The position numbers and the translations under genes were made by a program. Of a DNA stretch of 64,000 nucleotides, positions 51,770-60,811 are shown piece after piece. Source of the DNA: Streptomyces sp. GS7 (lineage in GTDB: Bacteria; Actinomycetota; Actinomycetes; Streptomycetales; Streptomycetaceae). The notes below the pieces were generated by a model, which was not told the origin of the DNA, searched no databases, and saw nothing but the letters and a program-made list of their open reading frames with translations. Location of the stretch: contig NZ_CP047146.1 of assembly GCF_009834125.1 (NCBI RefSeq), forward strand, positions 8,216,501 to 8,280,500. Reading direction: 5' to 3'. Every line of letters starts with the position of its first letter. Positions within the stretch are counted from its first letter, which is position 1.

Positions 51770-53447
51770 GAGCGACAAGACGCTGCTGCTGGAGGTGGAC
51801 CACGAGCTGGCGGACGACTGCCGGCGGGCCATCGCGCCCTTCGCCGAGCTGGAGCGGGCGCCGGAGCACATCCACACGTACCGGGTGACGCCGCTCGGGC
51901 TGTGGAACGCGCGGGCGGCCGGGCACGACGCCGAGCAGGTCGTGGACGCGCTGGTGCAGTTCTCGCGGTATCCGGTGCCGCACGCGCTGCTCGTCGACGT
52001 CGCCGAGACGATGTCGCGCTACGGGCGGCTGACGCTCACCAAGCACCCCGCGCACGGGCTGGTGCTGTCCACCACCGACCGCCCCGTACTGGAGGAGATC
52101 CTCCGGTCGAAGAAGGTGCAGCCGCTCGTCGGGGCGCGGATCGACCCGGACACGGTCGCGGTGCATCCGTCCGAGCGCGGGCAGATCAAGCAGACGCTGC
52201 TCAAGCTGGGCTGGCCGGCCGAGGACCTCGCAGGCTACGTGGACGGCGAGGCGCATCCGATCCACCTGGAGGAGAACGGCTGGGCGCTCCGGCCGTATCA
52301 GCAGCAGGCCGTGGAGGGGTTCTGGCACGGCGGTTCGGGTGTCGTCGTCCTCCCGTGCGGTGCGGGAAAGACGCTGGTGGGCGCGGGCGCGATGGCGCAG
52401 GCCAAGGCCACCACGCTCATCCTCGTCACCAACACGGTCTCGGCCCGGCAGTGGAAGCACGAGCTGGTGAAGCGGACGTCGCTGACCGAGGACGAGATCG
52501 GCGAGTACAGCGGTACGAAGAAGGAGATCCGGCCGGTCACGATCGCCACGTACCAGGTGCTGACGACCAAGCGGAAGGGCGTCTACCCGCATCTGGAGCT
52601 GTTCGACTCCCGGGACTGGGGCCTGATCGTCTACGACGAGGTGCATCTGCTGCCCGCGCCGGTCTTCAAGTTCACCGCCGACCTCCAGGCCCGGCGACGG
52701 CTCGGGCTGACCGCCACCCTGGTGCGGGAGGACGGCCGCGAGTCGGACGTCTTCTCGCTGATCGGCCCCAAGCGCTTCGACGCGCCGTGGAAGGAGATCG
52801 AGGCGCAGGGCTATATCGCCCCGGCGGACTGCGTCGAGGTGCGGGTCAACCTGACCGACTCGGAGCGGCTGGCGTACGCCACGGCCGAGACCGAGGAGAA
52901 GTACCGCTTCTGTGCGACCACGGACAGCAAGCAGCGGGTGACCGAGGCGCTGGTGCGCCGGCACCACGGCGAACAGACGCTGGTCATCGGGCAGTACATC
53001 GACCAGCTGGACGAGCTGGGCGAGCACCTGGAAGCGCCGGTGATCAAGGGCGAGACCACCAACGCCCAGCGCGAGAAGCTCTTCAACGCCTTCCGGGAGG
53101 GCGAGATCTCGGTGCTGGTCGTCTCCAAGGTCGCCAACTTCTCCATCGACCTTCCGGAGGCCACCGTCGCGATCCAGGTGTCCGGCACCTTCGGCTCCCG
53201 CCAGGAGGAGGCCCAGCGCCTGGGCCGGGTGCTGCGTCCCAAGGCGGACGGCCACGAGGCCCGCTTCTACTCGGTCGTCGCCCGCGACACCATCGACCAG
53301 GACTTCGCCGCCCACCGCCAGCGCTTCCTGGCCGAACAGGGCTATGCGTACCGGATCGTGGACGCGGACGAGCTGCTGGCAGCGGGAGGGGCCGACCCGG
53401 CAGGTGAGGACGAACCGGCGGGAGAGGACGACCCGGCACCGGCGTGA
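51750..53447 (+). CDS. XPB-type DNA repair helicase, start replaced by the element
   Basis: 565 residues from GTG 51750. An N-terminal domain precedes the helicase core: Walker A VVVLPCGAGKTLVG near residue 205, DEVH box IVYDEVHLLP near 300, motif VI QEEAQRLGRVLRPKADG near 495. The first four residues (MSCL) come from the integrated element; from IVQSDKTLLLEVDHE onward the sequence is typical of XPB, a 3'-5' DNA helicase acting in repair. The catalytic parts are intact, so function is probably retained, but transcription must now come from the element because the native promoter is 9 kb away. A Glu/Asp-rich repeat tail ends the protein. Confidence 0.95.
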   Translation: MSCLIVQSDKTLLLEVDHELADDCRRAIAPFAELERAPEHIHTYRVTPLGLWNARAAGHDAEQVVDALVQFSRYPVPHALLVDVAETMSRYGRLTLTKHPAHGLVLSTTDRPVLEEILRSKKVQPLVGARIDPDTVAVHPSERGQIKQTLLKLGWPAEDLAGYVDGEAHPIHLEENGWALRPYQQQAVEGFWHGGSGVVVLPCGAGKTLVGAGAMAQAKATTLILVTNTVSARQWKHELVKRTSLTEDEIGEYSGTKKEIRPVTIATYQVLTTKRKGVYPHLELFDSRDWGLIVYDEVHLLPAPVFKFTADLQARRRLGLTATLVREDGRESDVFSLIGPKRFDAPWKEIEAQGYIAPADCVEVRVNLTDSERLAYATAETEEKYRFCATTDSKQRVTEALVRRHHGEQTLVIGQYIDQLDELGEHLEAPVIKGETTNAQREKLFNAFREGEISVLVVSKVANFSIDLPEATVAIQVSGTFGSRQEEAQRLGRVLRPKADGHEARFYSVVARDTIDQDFAAHRQRFLAEQGYAYRIVDADELLAAGGADPAGEDEPAGEDDPAPA

Positions 53448-53731
53448 GCCACTCGCGTAACCCACCGGCGTCCACCGGCACGCGTCGGCGTGACCCAGCC
53501 CCCCGCTTCCGCGCCCTGCTCCCGCGCCCCGTTCCCGGCCGGACGCCGGTGGCCAGGCATTGGTGCCCGGGCACCGGTGACCGGGCACCGGTGACCGGGC
53601 GCTGGGGAGCGGGCACTGGGGAGCGGGCGCTGGTCACCAGGTGCTGGCGAGCGGGTTCCGGATAGCGGGTGCCGTGACCGGTCGCCGGCGTGCGGCGTCC
53701 GCGTGGCTCCGCGGCTCCGCGGCCCGCGTTC

Positions 53732-55063
53732 CTAACCCGCCGCCCGGGACCGCGTACGGAGCCGCTGGTCCACCCGCGGCTGCGGTATCCCGCTCCGGCC
53801 GCGGCCGCTCCCGCGGGTGCCCTCACGGATGCCGCTGCGGGGGCGGGCGGGGGCATCAGGCGCCCGCCGCGTCCACCAGGCCAGTGCCACCAGCAGCGCG
53901 AGGCCGATGAGGGGGTACGGCGCGGCGAGCAGCTGCTGCCACCAGTCGAAGTGCAGGGCGCGCTCGCCGCGGTGGTGGAGTGCCCACATCGAGCGTGCGG
54001 TGAAGGCGACGGCGACGGCGGCCGTCAGCGCCCGGCGCCAGGGCACGCGCCGGGTGTGCGCGGCCAGCGCGACCAGCAGCGGTACGCACCAGACCCAGTG
54101 GTGCGACCAGCTGATCGGCGAGACCAGCAGGGCGGTGACAGCCGTGGCCAGGACGCCCCAGTTGTCCTGGCCACGCCGTATGTAGACCCGGCGGGCGGCC
54201 CAGAGGCCGAAGACGGCGGTGATCCCGGCCGCCGCCATCCACCAGATCCCCGGCTCGGTGGTGTGCAGGAGCCGGGCGACCAGGCCCTGGAGGGACTGGT
54301 TGTCGACGATCCACACCTTGCCGACCCGCTGTGTCTCGAACATCCGCCGCGTCCAGAACTCGACGCTGGCGCCGGGCAGCACCAACGCGCCCAGCAGCAC
54401 GGAGACCACGAACCCGGCGAGGGCGGTGAAGGCGGCCTTCACCCGGCCGGTGATCAGGAGATAGACCGCGAAGATCGCTGGGGTGAGCTTTATGCCGGCC
54501 GCGATGCCGGTGGCGAAGCCCTTGAACCGGGCACCGTCCGGGCGGGAGAGGTCCCACAGGACCAGGCAGGTCAGAGCGAGGTTGACCTGCCCGAAGACGA
54601 AGGTCTGGAAGACCGGTTCGAGCCAGAGGCCGAACGCGGTGGCGGCGAGGATGACGGGCGCGGTGTACGCGGCCTTGCGCAGGCCGGCAGCCTTGCAGGA
54701 GAGATGGATCAGCAGCGCCAGGAGGGCGGCGTTGACCAGGATGCAGGCGACTTTGAGAGTGGTGAGCGAGATCCAGGTCGTGGGGATGAAGAGCAGGGCG
54801 GCGAAGGGCGGGTACGTGGCCGGCAGGGCCCACTTGGTGACCGTGAAGCCGTAGAGATCACCGCCGGTCGCGGCGGCATGGCCTTCGGCGCGGTAGACCA
54901 CTATGTCGGACATCGGGAGTGGCACGGTCTTGTACAGCGCCCACAGCCCGGCGAAGGACAGCACCAGCAGCGCCACTCCCAGCGCCAGTCGGCCGGGCCT
55001 GGCAACGCTCTGCGCCCAGGTGCGTCTCCACGTCCACGTCCCCGTCCCGTCGGCGGCAGACAC
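53732..55063 (-). CDS. GT87-family (DUF2029) membrane mannosyltransferase-like protein
   Basis: 443 residues from GTG 55063. About ten membrane helices; the first external loop has PMSDIVVYRAEGHAAATGGDLY with an Asp expected in catalysis, followed by YPPFAALLFIP and later FVFGQVNLALTCLVLWDL and SPISWSHHWVW, motifs of the GT-C fold GT87 enzymes that add mannose from polyprenyl-phosphate-mannose to cell-envelope glycans. The C-terminal 40 residues are Arg/Pro-rich. Between it and XPB lie about 280 bases containing short tandem GC-rich repeats. Confidence 0.88.
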   Translation of the reverse strand: MSAADGTGTWTWRRTWAQSVARPGRLALGVALLVLSFAGLWALYKTVPLPMSDIVVYRAEGHAAATGGDLYGFTVTKWALPATYPPFAALLFIPTTWISLTTLKVACILVNAALLALLIHLSCKAAGLRKAAYTAPVILAATAFGLWLEPVFQTFVFGQVNLALTCLVLWDLSRPDGARFKGFATGIAAGIKLTPAIFAVYLLITGRVKAAFTALAGFVVSVLLGALVLPGASVEFWTRRMFETQRVGKVWIVDNQSLQGLVARLLHTTEPGIWWMAAAGITAVFGLWAARRVYIRRGQDNWGVLATAVTALLVSPISWSHHWVWCVPLLVALAAHTRRVPWRRALTAAVAVAFTARSMWALHHRGERALHFDWWQQLLAAPYPLIGLALLVALAWWTRRAPDAPARPRSGIREGTRGSGRGRSGIPQPRVDQRLRTRSRAAG

Positions 55064-55438
55064 CGTGTACCCCTCCTCGTCGCCCTGAGCGCGCGCTCTC
55101 TGCGGCGACGCTAGTGGATCGAGACCGACCGTCCGTAACGCTTTCCGGTCAACCGGATGTCCATGCCGACTCGGCTGCTTCTTACACGTACTGGCGCGTA
55201 TTGGCTGGCGTTCTCGTCGTTGGTGGCCGGCGTTCTCGTCGCCGGCCGGTCTTCCCGTCGTTGGCCGGTGTGCTGGGTGCCGGCCTGCGCTCTCGCAGCC
55301 GGCCGCGCGGTCGGCTGTGCAGGCGGCTGTGTGGTTCGCCGCGCAGCCTGTGGCCGTGCGGTTCGCTGCGCAGCCTGTGGCCGTGCGGCTTGCTGGTGAT
55401 CTCGCGATGGGTTTCGCGGTGGTCTCGCGGGCGGGCGG
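55064..55438. repeat. intergenic stretch with tandem repeats
   Basis: 375 bases without a convincing gene. A 27-bp unit starting TTCGCCGCGCAGCC is repeated in tandem at 55335-55361 and 55362-55388 (two differences or fewer). Variants of TTCTCGTCGTTGGTGGCCGG recur at 55210-55275. The GT87 promoter should lie near 55090-55150. Confidence 0.55.
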
Positions 55439-55690
55439 TCAGCCCTCGGCATACTCCCCCATCACCACGACGCTGAACGCCGCCGCCGCGAAGACCTTGA
55501 CCGCGCGGAGTGCGTTACCGGCGAGATGGCGGTGCCCATGGGCGGCGGTCATGCCGCCGCTGGGGTCGGGGCCGAGGGCCGTGGCGCCCTTGACCGGGTG
55601 CCGGGAGACAGGGTGGGCAGAGGAGGAAGCGGTGGAGGAGATCGAGGAGATGGAGGCGACAGAGGCTGAGGAAATCGTTGCGCTGCTCAT
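55439..55690 (-). CDS. small Ser-rich conserved protein
   Basis: 83 residues from ATG 55690. The N-terminus is made of Ser/Ile/Ala (SSATISSASVASISS), then PVKGATALGPDPSGGMTAAHGHRHLAGNALRAVKVFAAAAFSVVVMGEYAEG, ending with a hydrophobic helix. Similar short proteins occur in other Streptomyces genomes as far as I recall; no function is known. It is divergent from the HelD-type gene. Confidence 0.6.
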   Translation of the reverse strand: MSSATISSASVASISSISSTASSSAHPVSRHPVKGATALGPDPSGGMTAAHGHRHLAGNALRAVKVFAAAAFSVVVMGEYAEG

Positions 55691-55864
55691 GGCTCCATCA
55701 TCGAATTCACGCGATTGCAGCACATCGGCCCGAGGGCCCATCTCTCCGCGGCCCCGCGTCAGCCTATGGGTCCACGCCGTCCCCTACGGGAGACCTACGG
55801 GACCAGGCCGTATCCCTCCCCGGTACGGCAGCCCGGCGCCGGCTCCGCAGGCCCGGAAAATCCA

Positions 55865-55894
55865 TTGGCGCCCCTGATAGGTGCTGACTACAAT
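55865..55894 (+). promoter_or_regulatory. candidate promoter for the HelD-type gene
   Basis: TTGGCG (55865) and TACAAT (55889) are separated by 18 bases, a good match to a housekeeping promoter, about 100 bases before the GTG. It lies in a 305-base gene-free gap between two divergent genes; nothing else was found there. Confidence 0.55.
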
Positions 55895-55995
55895 CGCGCG
55901 TCTGCCTGCCTCCCGTCGGGAGTGCCACCGACCGGACGGAAACCGGCCGGTCCTTCGCTTCACACCGATGCCGACCCGCCACCGGAGGCAAGACC

Positions 55996-58206
55996 GTGCC
56001 CTCGCACGCCCACCCGTCGCCCGACCACCGCCCCTCATCGACGGCGCCAGGCGCCGGCACCCTCGCTTCGGAACACCCGTCGCCCGACCACCGCCCCTCA
56101 CCGACGGCACCAGGCGCCGGCACCCTCGCCTCGGAACACCCGTCGCCCGACCTCGACCCCCTCCAGCGCGAGCGTGCGCACCTCGCCGCTTCCCGTGCCG
56201 CCCTCCGCGCGATGCGCGAGGACGCCCAGGCCCTCAACATCGCCGACGTCACCGCGAATTGGGTCAACGCCGAGGTCCTCCAGGGCGAGATCGACGCCCG
56301 TATCAAGGCCCTCGCCGACCTCGCGCACACCCCGCTCTTCTTCGGCCGCCTCGACTACCTGCACGCCCCGGGCCTCGACCTCGCCGAGGGCGCCGAAGGC
56401 GAGAACTTCTACATCGGGCGCCGCCATGTCCACGACGCCGACGGCGACCCCATGGTCATCGACTGGCGCGCCCCCGTCTCCCAGCCGTTCTACCGGGCCT
56501 CCAAGAAGGACCCGCTGGACCTCAGGCTGCGCCGCCGCTTCGGCTACACCGCCGGCGAGCTGACCGCCTACGAGGACGAGCACCTCACCGACCCTGCCGA
56601 GGCCGAGACCACCAGCGCCCTCCTCCAGGCGGAGATCGAGCGCCCGCGCGTCGGCCCCATGCGGGACATCGTCGCCACCATCCAGCCGGAGCAGGACGAG
56701 ATCGTCCGGGCCGGCATCGGGGGTTCGGTCTGCGTCCAGGGTGCGCCCGGCACCGGAAAGACGGCCGTCGGCCTGCACCGTGTCGCCTACCTCCTCTACG
56801 CCCACCGGGAGCGGCTGGCCCGTTCCGGCACCCTGGTCATCGGCCCCAACCGCTCCTTCCTCCAGTACATCGAGCAGGTGCTGCCCGCCCTGGGCGAGTT
56901 GGAGGTCAAGCAGGCCACGGTGGACGACCTGGTCGCCCATGTGGAGGTGCGCGGGGCGGACGAGGCCGCCGCGGCGATGGTCAAGGGCGACGCGCGGATG
57001 GCCGAGGTGCTGCGGCGGGCCGTCCGCTCGCACATCGCCCTGCCTCAGGAGCCGTGCGTGGTGGTCCGCGGCTCCCGCCGCTGGCGCGTACCGGCGTATG
57101 AACTCGAAGAGATCGTACGGGAGTTGATGGACCGCGACATCCGCTACGGGGCGGCCCGCGAGGCGCTGCCACAGCGGATCGCGCATGCCGTCCTGGTCCG
57201 TATGGAGCAGGCGGGCGAGGCGCCCGACGACCGGGTGCAGGACGCGGTGGCCCGTAATGCCGCGGTGAAGGCGGTGGTCAAGGCGGTCTGGCCGCCGGTC
57301 GATCCGGCGAAGCTGGTCCTGCGGCTGCTGGGCGACGCCGACTTCCTCGCCGAGCAGGCGGACGGGATCCTCACGCCCGAGGAGCAGAAGACGATCCTGT
57401 GGACCAAACCGGCGCGCAGCGTACGCAGCGCCAAGTGGTCGCCCGCGGACGCGGTGCTGATCGACGAGACGACGGACCTGGTGACCCGTACGCACTCGCT
57501 CGGCCATGTGGTCCTGGACGAGGCGCAGGACCTCTCCCCCATGCAGTACCGGGCGGTGGGCCGCCGGTGTACGACCGGTTCGGCGACCATCCTGGGCGAC
57601 ATCGCCCAGGGCACGACCCCGTGGGCGACCGATACCTGGCAGGAGGCGCTGGCCCACCTGGGCAAGCCCGGTTCGGCCGTCGAGGAGCTGACCCAGGGCT
57701 TCCGCGTACCGCGCGAGGTCATCGCGTACGCGTCCCGGTTGCTGCCCGCCATCGCCCCCGATCTGACGGAGGCCACCTCGATCCGCGAGTCGGCGGGCGA
57801 CTTCGCGATCCGCGCGGTGCGGCTCGCGGACCTGGACTCCGCGGTCCTCGGGGCCTGCCGCGATGCGCTCGCGAAGGAGGGGTCGATCGGCCTGATCGCG
57901 GCGGACGCCCGGATTCCGGTGCTGCGCACGGCACTTGAGGAGGCCGGTATCACCTGCCTCGCCCCCGGAGCGGAGACCTCCGCCGCCGCCCGGCTGACCC
58001 TGGTGCCCGCCACTCTGGCCAAGGGCCTGGAGTACGACTACGTGGTGCTGGACGAGCCGGCCGCGATCGTCGACGGCGAACCGGACGAACGGACCGGGCT
58101 GCGTCGCCTGTACGTCTGCCTGACCCGGCCGGTGTCCGGCCTGACCGTCGTCCACGCGGCCGATCTGCCAGGGCAGTTGACGACGACCGCGGGGGCGGAC
58201 GGCTGA
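55996..58206 (+). CDS. HelD-family ATPase (RNA polymerase recycling factor-like)
   Basis: 736 residues from GTG 55996, with GGAGGCAAGACC upstream. The first 47 residues contain two copies of a 21-residue repeat (HPSPDHRPS...TLASE). Then comes a coiled coil region, FGRLDY and MVIDWRAPVSQPFYRA, typical of HelD. Superfamily I helicase motifs are Walker A VQGAPGTGKTAVGLHR near residue 255, VVLDEAQDLSPMQYRAVGRR near 505 and KGLEYDYVVLDEP near 680. HelD proteins remove stalled RNA polymerase from DNA, and some (HelR) give rifamycin tolerance. I cannot place this one in HelR specifically. Confidence 0.88.
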   Translation: MPSHAHPSPDHRPSSTAPGAGTLASEHPSPDHRPSPTAPGAGTLASEHPSPDLDPLQRERAHLAASRAALRAMREDAQALNIADVTANWVNAEVLQGEIDARIKALADLAHTPLFFGRLDYLHAPGLDLAEGAEGENFYIGRRHVHDADGDPMVIDWRAPVSQPFYRASKKDPLDLRLRRRFGYTAGELTAYEDEHLTDPAEAETTSALLQAEIERPRVGPMRDIVATIQPEQDEIVRAGIGGSVCVQGAPGTGKTAVGLHRVAYLLYAHRERLARSGTLVIGPNRSFLQYIEQVLPALGELEVKQATVDDLVAHVEVRGADEAAAAMVKGDARMAEVLRRAVRSHIALPQEPCVVVRGSRRWRVPAYELEEIVRELMDRDIRYGAAREALPQRIAHAVLVRMEQAGEAPDDRVQDAVARNAAVKAVVKAVWPPVDPAKLVLRLLGDADFLAEQADGILTPEEQKTILWTKPARSVRSAKWSPADAVLIDETTDLVTRTHSLGHVVLDEAQDLSPMQYRAVGRRCTTGSATILGDIAQGTTPWATDTWQEALAHLGKPGSAVEELTQGFRVPREVIAYASRLLPAIAPDLTEATSIRESAGDFAIRAVRLADLDSAVLGACRDALAKEGSIGLIAADARIPVLRTALEEAGITCLAPGAETSAAARLTLVPATLAKGLEYDYVVLDEPAAIVDGEPDERTGLRRLYVCLTRPVSGLTVVHAADLPGQLTTTAGADG

Positions 58207-58470
58207 GGGCACCCGCCGCGGCGGGCGGACGACGACGGCTGTAGGGGGCAACCGGCGGTCGACGGCCCTAGGGGCAGTCGACGGTCGACGGTCATAGGGG
58301 CAACGAGCCGTCGGCAGCCATAGCTGGAAACCGGCCATCGCCGCCTCGGGGGACGTTCGACCGGGCCGGCGGCCACCCGCCCATGCCGCACCAGCCCACC
58401 GATGCCGCACCGGCCCCGGGGTCTCCCCCGCCGGCCGCGCCCGCCCCGGCCGGCGGGCGCGGCCGGCACC

Positions 58471-59193
58471 TCACACCTGCTGCACCACCGGCAGGTCCAG
58501 CGCCGCCCGCCACTCCCGCACGGCCGCCGCCTCCACCGGTGCCGCCCAGCCCCCGGGCCGGGCGGCGCCGCCGATGTGGAACGCGTTCAGCCCGGCCGCC
58601 CGCAGTTCCGGCAGATGCTCCAGCCGCAGCCCGCCGCCCACGAGAATCCGCGGCGCGTATCCCGCCTCGCCCGCGTCCGTGCGCGCCTGCTCGGCCACCA
58701 GCGTCGCCAGCCCCTCGTCGACGCCCTGCGCCGATCCCGCCGTCAGATACGTGTCGAGCCCGGCGGACCGGCCGCAGCCCGCCAGTTCCGCGCGCAGCGC
58801 GTCCCGGTCGGCGGCCCGGTCGATGGCCCGGTGGAAGGTCCAGCGGCACCCGTCGATCACCTCGGCCAGCGCCCCCACGGCCGCCAGGTCCACCCGCCCG
58901 TCCGGGGTCAGGAACCCGAGGACGAACTCCTCGGCCCCCTCCGCCCGCAGCGCCGCCGCCTCCGCGCACAGTGCGTCCACATCGCCCGCCGCGAACCCGT
59001 CGGCGGCCCGCAGCATCACCCGCAGCGGAAGGTCGACGGCCGCGCGGATCGCCGCGAACGTGGCGCGCGGCGGCGTCAGCCCGTCCGCCGCCATGTCCGT
59101 GACCAGTTCAAGCCGGTCGGCACCGCCGGCCCGGGCGGCGACCGCGTCCTGCGGACCGAGCGCGATCACCTCCAGGAGCGCGCGCTGATTCAT
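58471..59193 (-). CDS. cutC: CutC-family protein
   Basis: 240 residues from ATG 59193. A TIM-barrel protein with LLEVIALGPQDAVAARAGGADRLELVTDMAADGLTPP at the N-terminus, FVLGFLTPDGRVD, WTFHRAIDRAADRDAL and ILVGGGLRLEHLPEL. This is the CutC family, historically linked to copper homeostasis, although the biochemical role is unclear. It stands alone. Confidence 0.92.
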   Translation of the reverse strand: MNQRALLEVIALGPQDAVAARAGGADRLELVTDMAADGLTPPRATFAAIRAAVDLPLRVMLRAADGFAAGDVDALCAEAAALRAEGAEEFVLGFLTPDGRVDLAAVGALAEVIDGCRWTFHRAIDRAADRDALRAELAGCGRSAGLDTYLTAGSAQGVDEGLATLVAEQARTDAGEAGYAPRILVGGGLRLEHLPELRAAGLNAFHIGGAARPGGWAAPVEAAAVREWRAALDLPVVQQV

Positions 59194-59541
59194 ACGACCC
59201 AACCCTTCGACGACGACATGGCGAGCGACAACGTGACGAGACAGGAGGCCGGGGCACCGCACGCACGCGACGACAAGCACGATGGCAAGCACGACGCCGA
59301 GCCCTGTGGCGACACACCGACACAACAGGTCTAGTCCAATATCCAGCCTAAGCGCTCCCCGGCCCCACCGGGGCCACCCGCCTCCAGGACACGGCCGAAA
59401 TCCACCCGCACCCCACCCCTCCCGCCATCCCGAAACCACCCAATGGCACGAGTGTGGATCAGCGCACACATGGGTAACACGCCTTTCCCGTAAGGGTGTT
59501 GCGCTATCGCGCCACCCGACCCACACACACCGGGGGATCTC

Positions 59542-60027
59542 ATGTCGGACTTAGCGACCGTATCCGCAGAAATAGCTCCTTATCTCGCCGTGGCGGCGAA
59601 CAGCCTCGGCGCCTCCGTCCTCACCGCCGCCCAGGACCTGATCGCCGAACGCACCGTGACCGCCGGCGAGGGCTTCTTCCGCCGCCTGCTGCACCGCCGC
59701 GACGACACCGACCTCGGCGACGACACCGCCGGGCCCCTCCTCGACACCCGCCGCGCGGACGCCCTCGACGCCCTGCTCGCCACCCTCGACGACCACGACC
59801 GCCGGCTGCTCGCCACCGCCGTCGCCGCCTGGCTGCGCTCCCCCGCCGGGCAACGCGACGCCGAGGAGTTCCGCGACCAGGTCACCCGGCTCGCCTCCGT
59901 CACCGGCCCGCAGACCGTCCACTACACCCCCACCGCGACCGGCCAGGGCTCCATCGCCGCCGTCGAGATCCACGGCAACATCACCATGGGAGGCAGCCCC
60001 CGCCCGCAGGACGAGGACGACGCATGA
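59542..60027 (+). CDS. uncharacterised protein ending in an amyloid-like signalling motif
   Basis: 161 residues. A helical body (APYLAVAANSLGASVLTAAQDL, DALDALLATLDDHDRRLLATAVAAWL) is followed by a linker with QTVHYTPTATG and a terminal segment QGSIAAVEIHGNITMGG. That last segment resembles one at the N-terminus of the next protein (HSIAAGTIRNVFI). The ATGA overlap with the next gene makes co-translation certain in practice. I know no named family for the body. Confidence 0.7.
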   Translation: MSDLATVSAEIAPYLAVAANSLGASVLTAAQDLIAERTVTAGEGFFRRLLHRRDDTDLGDDTAGPLLDTRRADALDALLATLDDHDRRLLATAVAAWLRSPAGQRDAEEFRDQVTRLASVTGPQTVHYTPTATGQGSIAAVEIHGNITMGGSPRPQDEDDA

Positions 60028-60761
60028 CCCCACCGAAAGCCCCGCGGGACGGCGGCGACACCCACCAGAGCCCCACCGCCCACGGCGACCACTCCATCGC
60101 CGCCGGCACCATCCGGAACGTCTTCATCCGCTGGGTCCTGCACCCCAGCGCCCGCTGGCTGCCGCTCCTCCTGGCCTGCGCCGCCCTGGTCATCGCCGGC
60201 ACCACCTGGCCGGACGGCCCGGCCCGCCAGTACGTCCTGTGGGGCGTCCTCGCCGCCCTCTCCCTCGCCACCGCCGCCGCCCGCGTCCTCATCCGGCGCC
60301 CCCGCGGTGCCCGCGTCGTCGCCGCCCTCTCCCTCGTCTCCGTCCTCGCCACCGTGGGCGGCTGGCTGGCGTTCCGGAGCGTCGTCCTCCACGGCGAGAT
60401 CGACGTCACGGGAAAGGTGACCTCGCAGGGCGCCCAGCCCCTGGACGCCGCCGCCCACCGCACCCTCACCCTCGACCTCGACGCCTCCGCCCTGAAGGAA
60501 CCCCGCAACGCCCTGCGGTTGACCCTCGCCATCGCCGACCACGACCCGGCCGGCCCCACCTGCCTCCCGGACTCGTCCGCCACCGTCTCCCTGATGACCT
60601 CCGGCGTCGCCGCCCAGCAGCAGACCGTCCGCCCCGGAGGCACTGCCGACTTCTCCCTGGGCGCGCAGGCCAGCACCGTACGGATCGACGTCACACTCAG
60701 CACCGCCCGCGGCTGCCGCATGGACATCCACACCACCGAAGCGACGCTCCACGACAGGTAG
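60024..60761 (+). CDS. membrane protein with N-terminal GDHSIAAG motif
   Basis: 245 residues. The cytoplasmic N-terminus carries TAHGDHSIAAGTIRNVFIRW (residues 18-37), then three membrane helices (WLPLLLACAALVIAGTTW, YVLWGVLAALSLATAAARVL, RVVAALSLVSVLATVGGWLAF). About 130 residues of predicted beta structure follow, with two cysteines (TCLPDS, GCRMD) and expected to be outside the cell. The GDxSIAAG pattern is common in Streptomyces signalling proteins with NLR or TPR parts. Role unknown. Confidence 0.72.
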   Translation: MTPPKAPRDGGDTHQSPTAHGDHSIAAGTIRNVFIRWVLHPSARWLPLLLACAALVIAGTTWPDGPARQYVLWGVLAALSLATAAARVLIRRPRGARVVAALSLVSVLATVGGWLAFRSVVLHGEIDVTGKVTSQGAQPLDAAAHRTLTLDLDASALKEPRNALRLTLAIADHDPAGPTCLPDSSATVSLMTSGVAAQQQTVRPGGTADFSLGAQASTVRIDVTLSTARGCRMDIHTTEATLHDR

Positions 60762-60811
60762 GGGCACGGAAGGCACGAAGAACGCGCAAGGCAAGAAGAA
60801 CGGGGACCCGC

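Noticed and set aside
53560..53660. Short tandem GC-rich repeats after XPB as a possible CRISPR array
   Set aside because: Units are about 13 bases, contiguous and without spacers; no cas genes exist in the window.
55996..58206. Naming the HelD-type ATPase as HelR, with a rifamycin-associated element upstream
   Set aside because: No rifamycin-type palindrome could be recognised in the upstream gap, and the N-terminus does not resemble HelR as I recall it.
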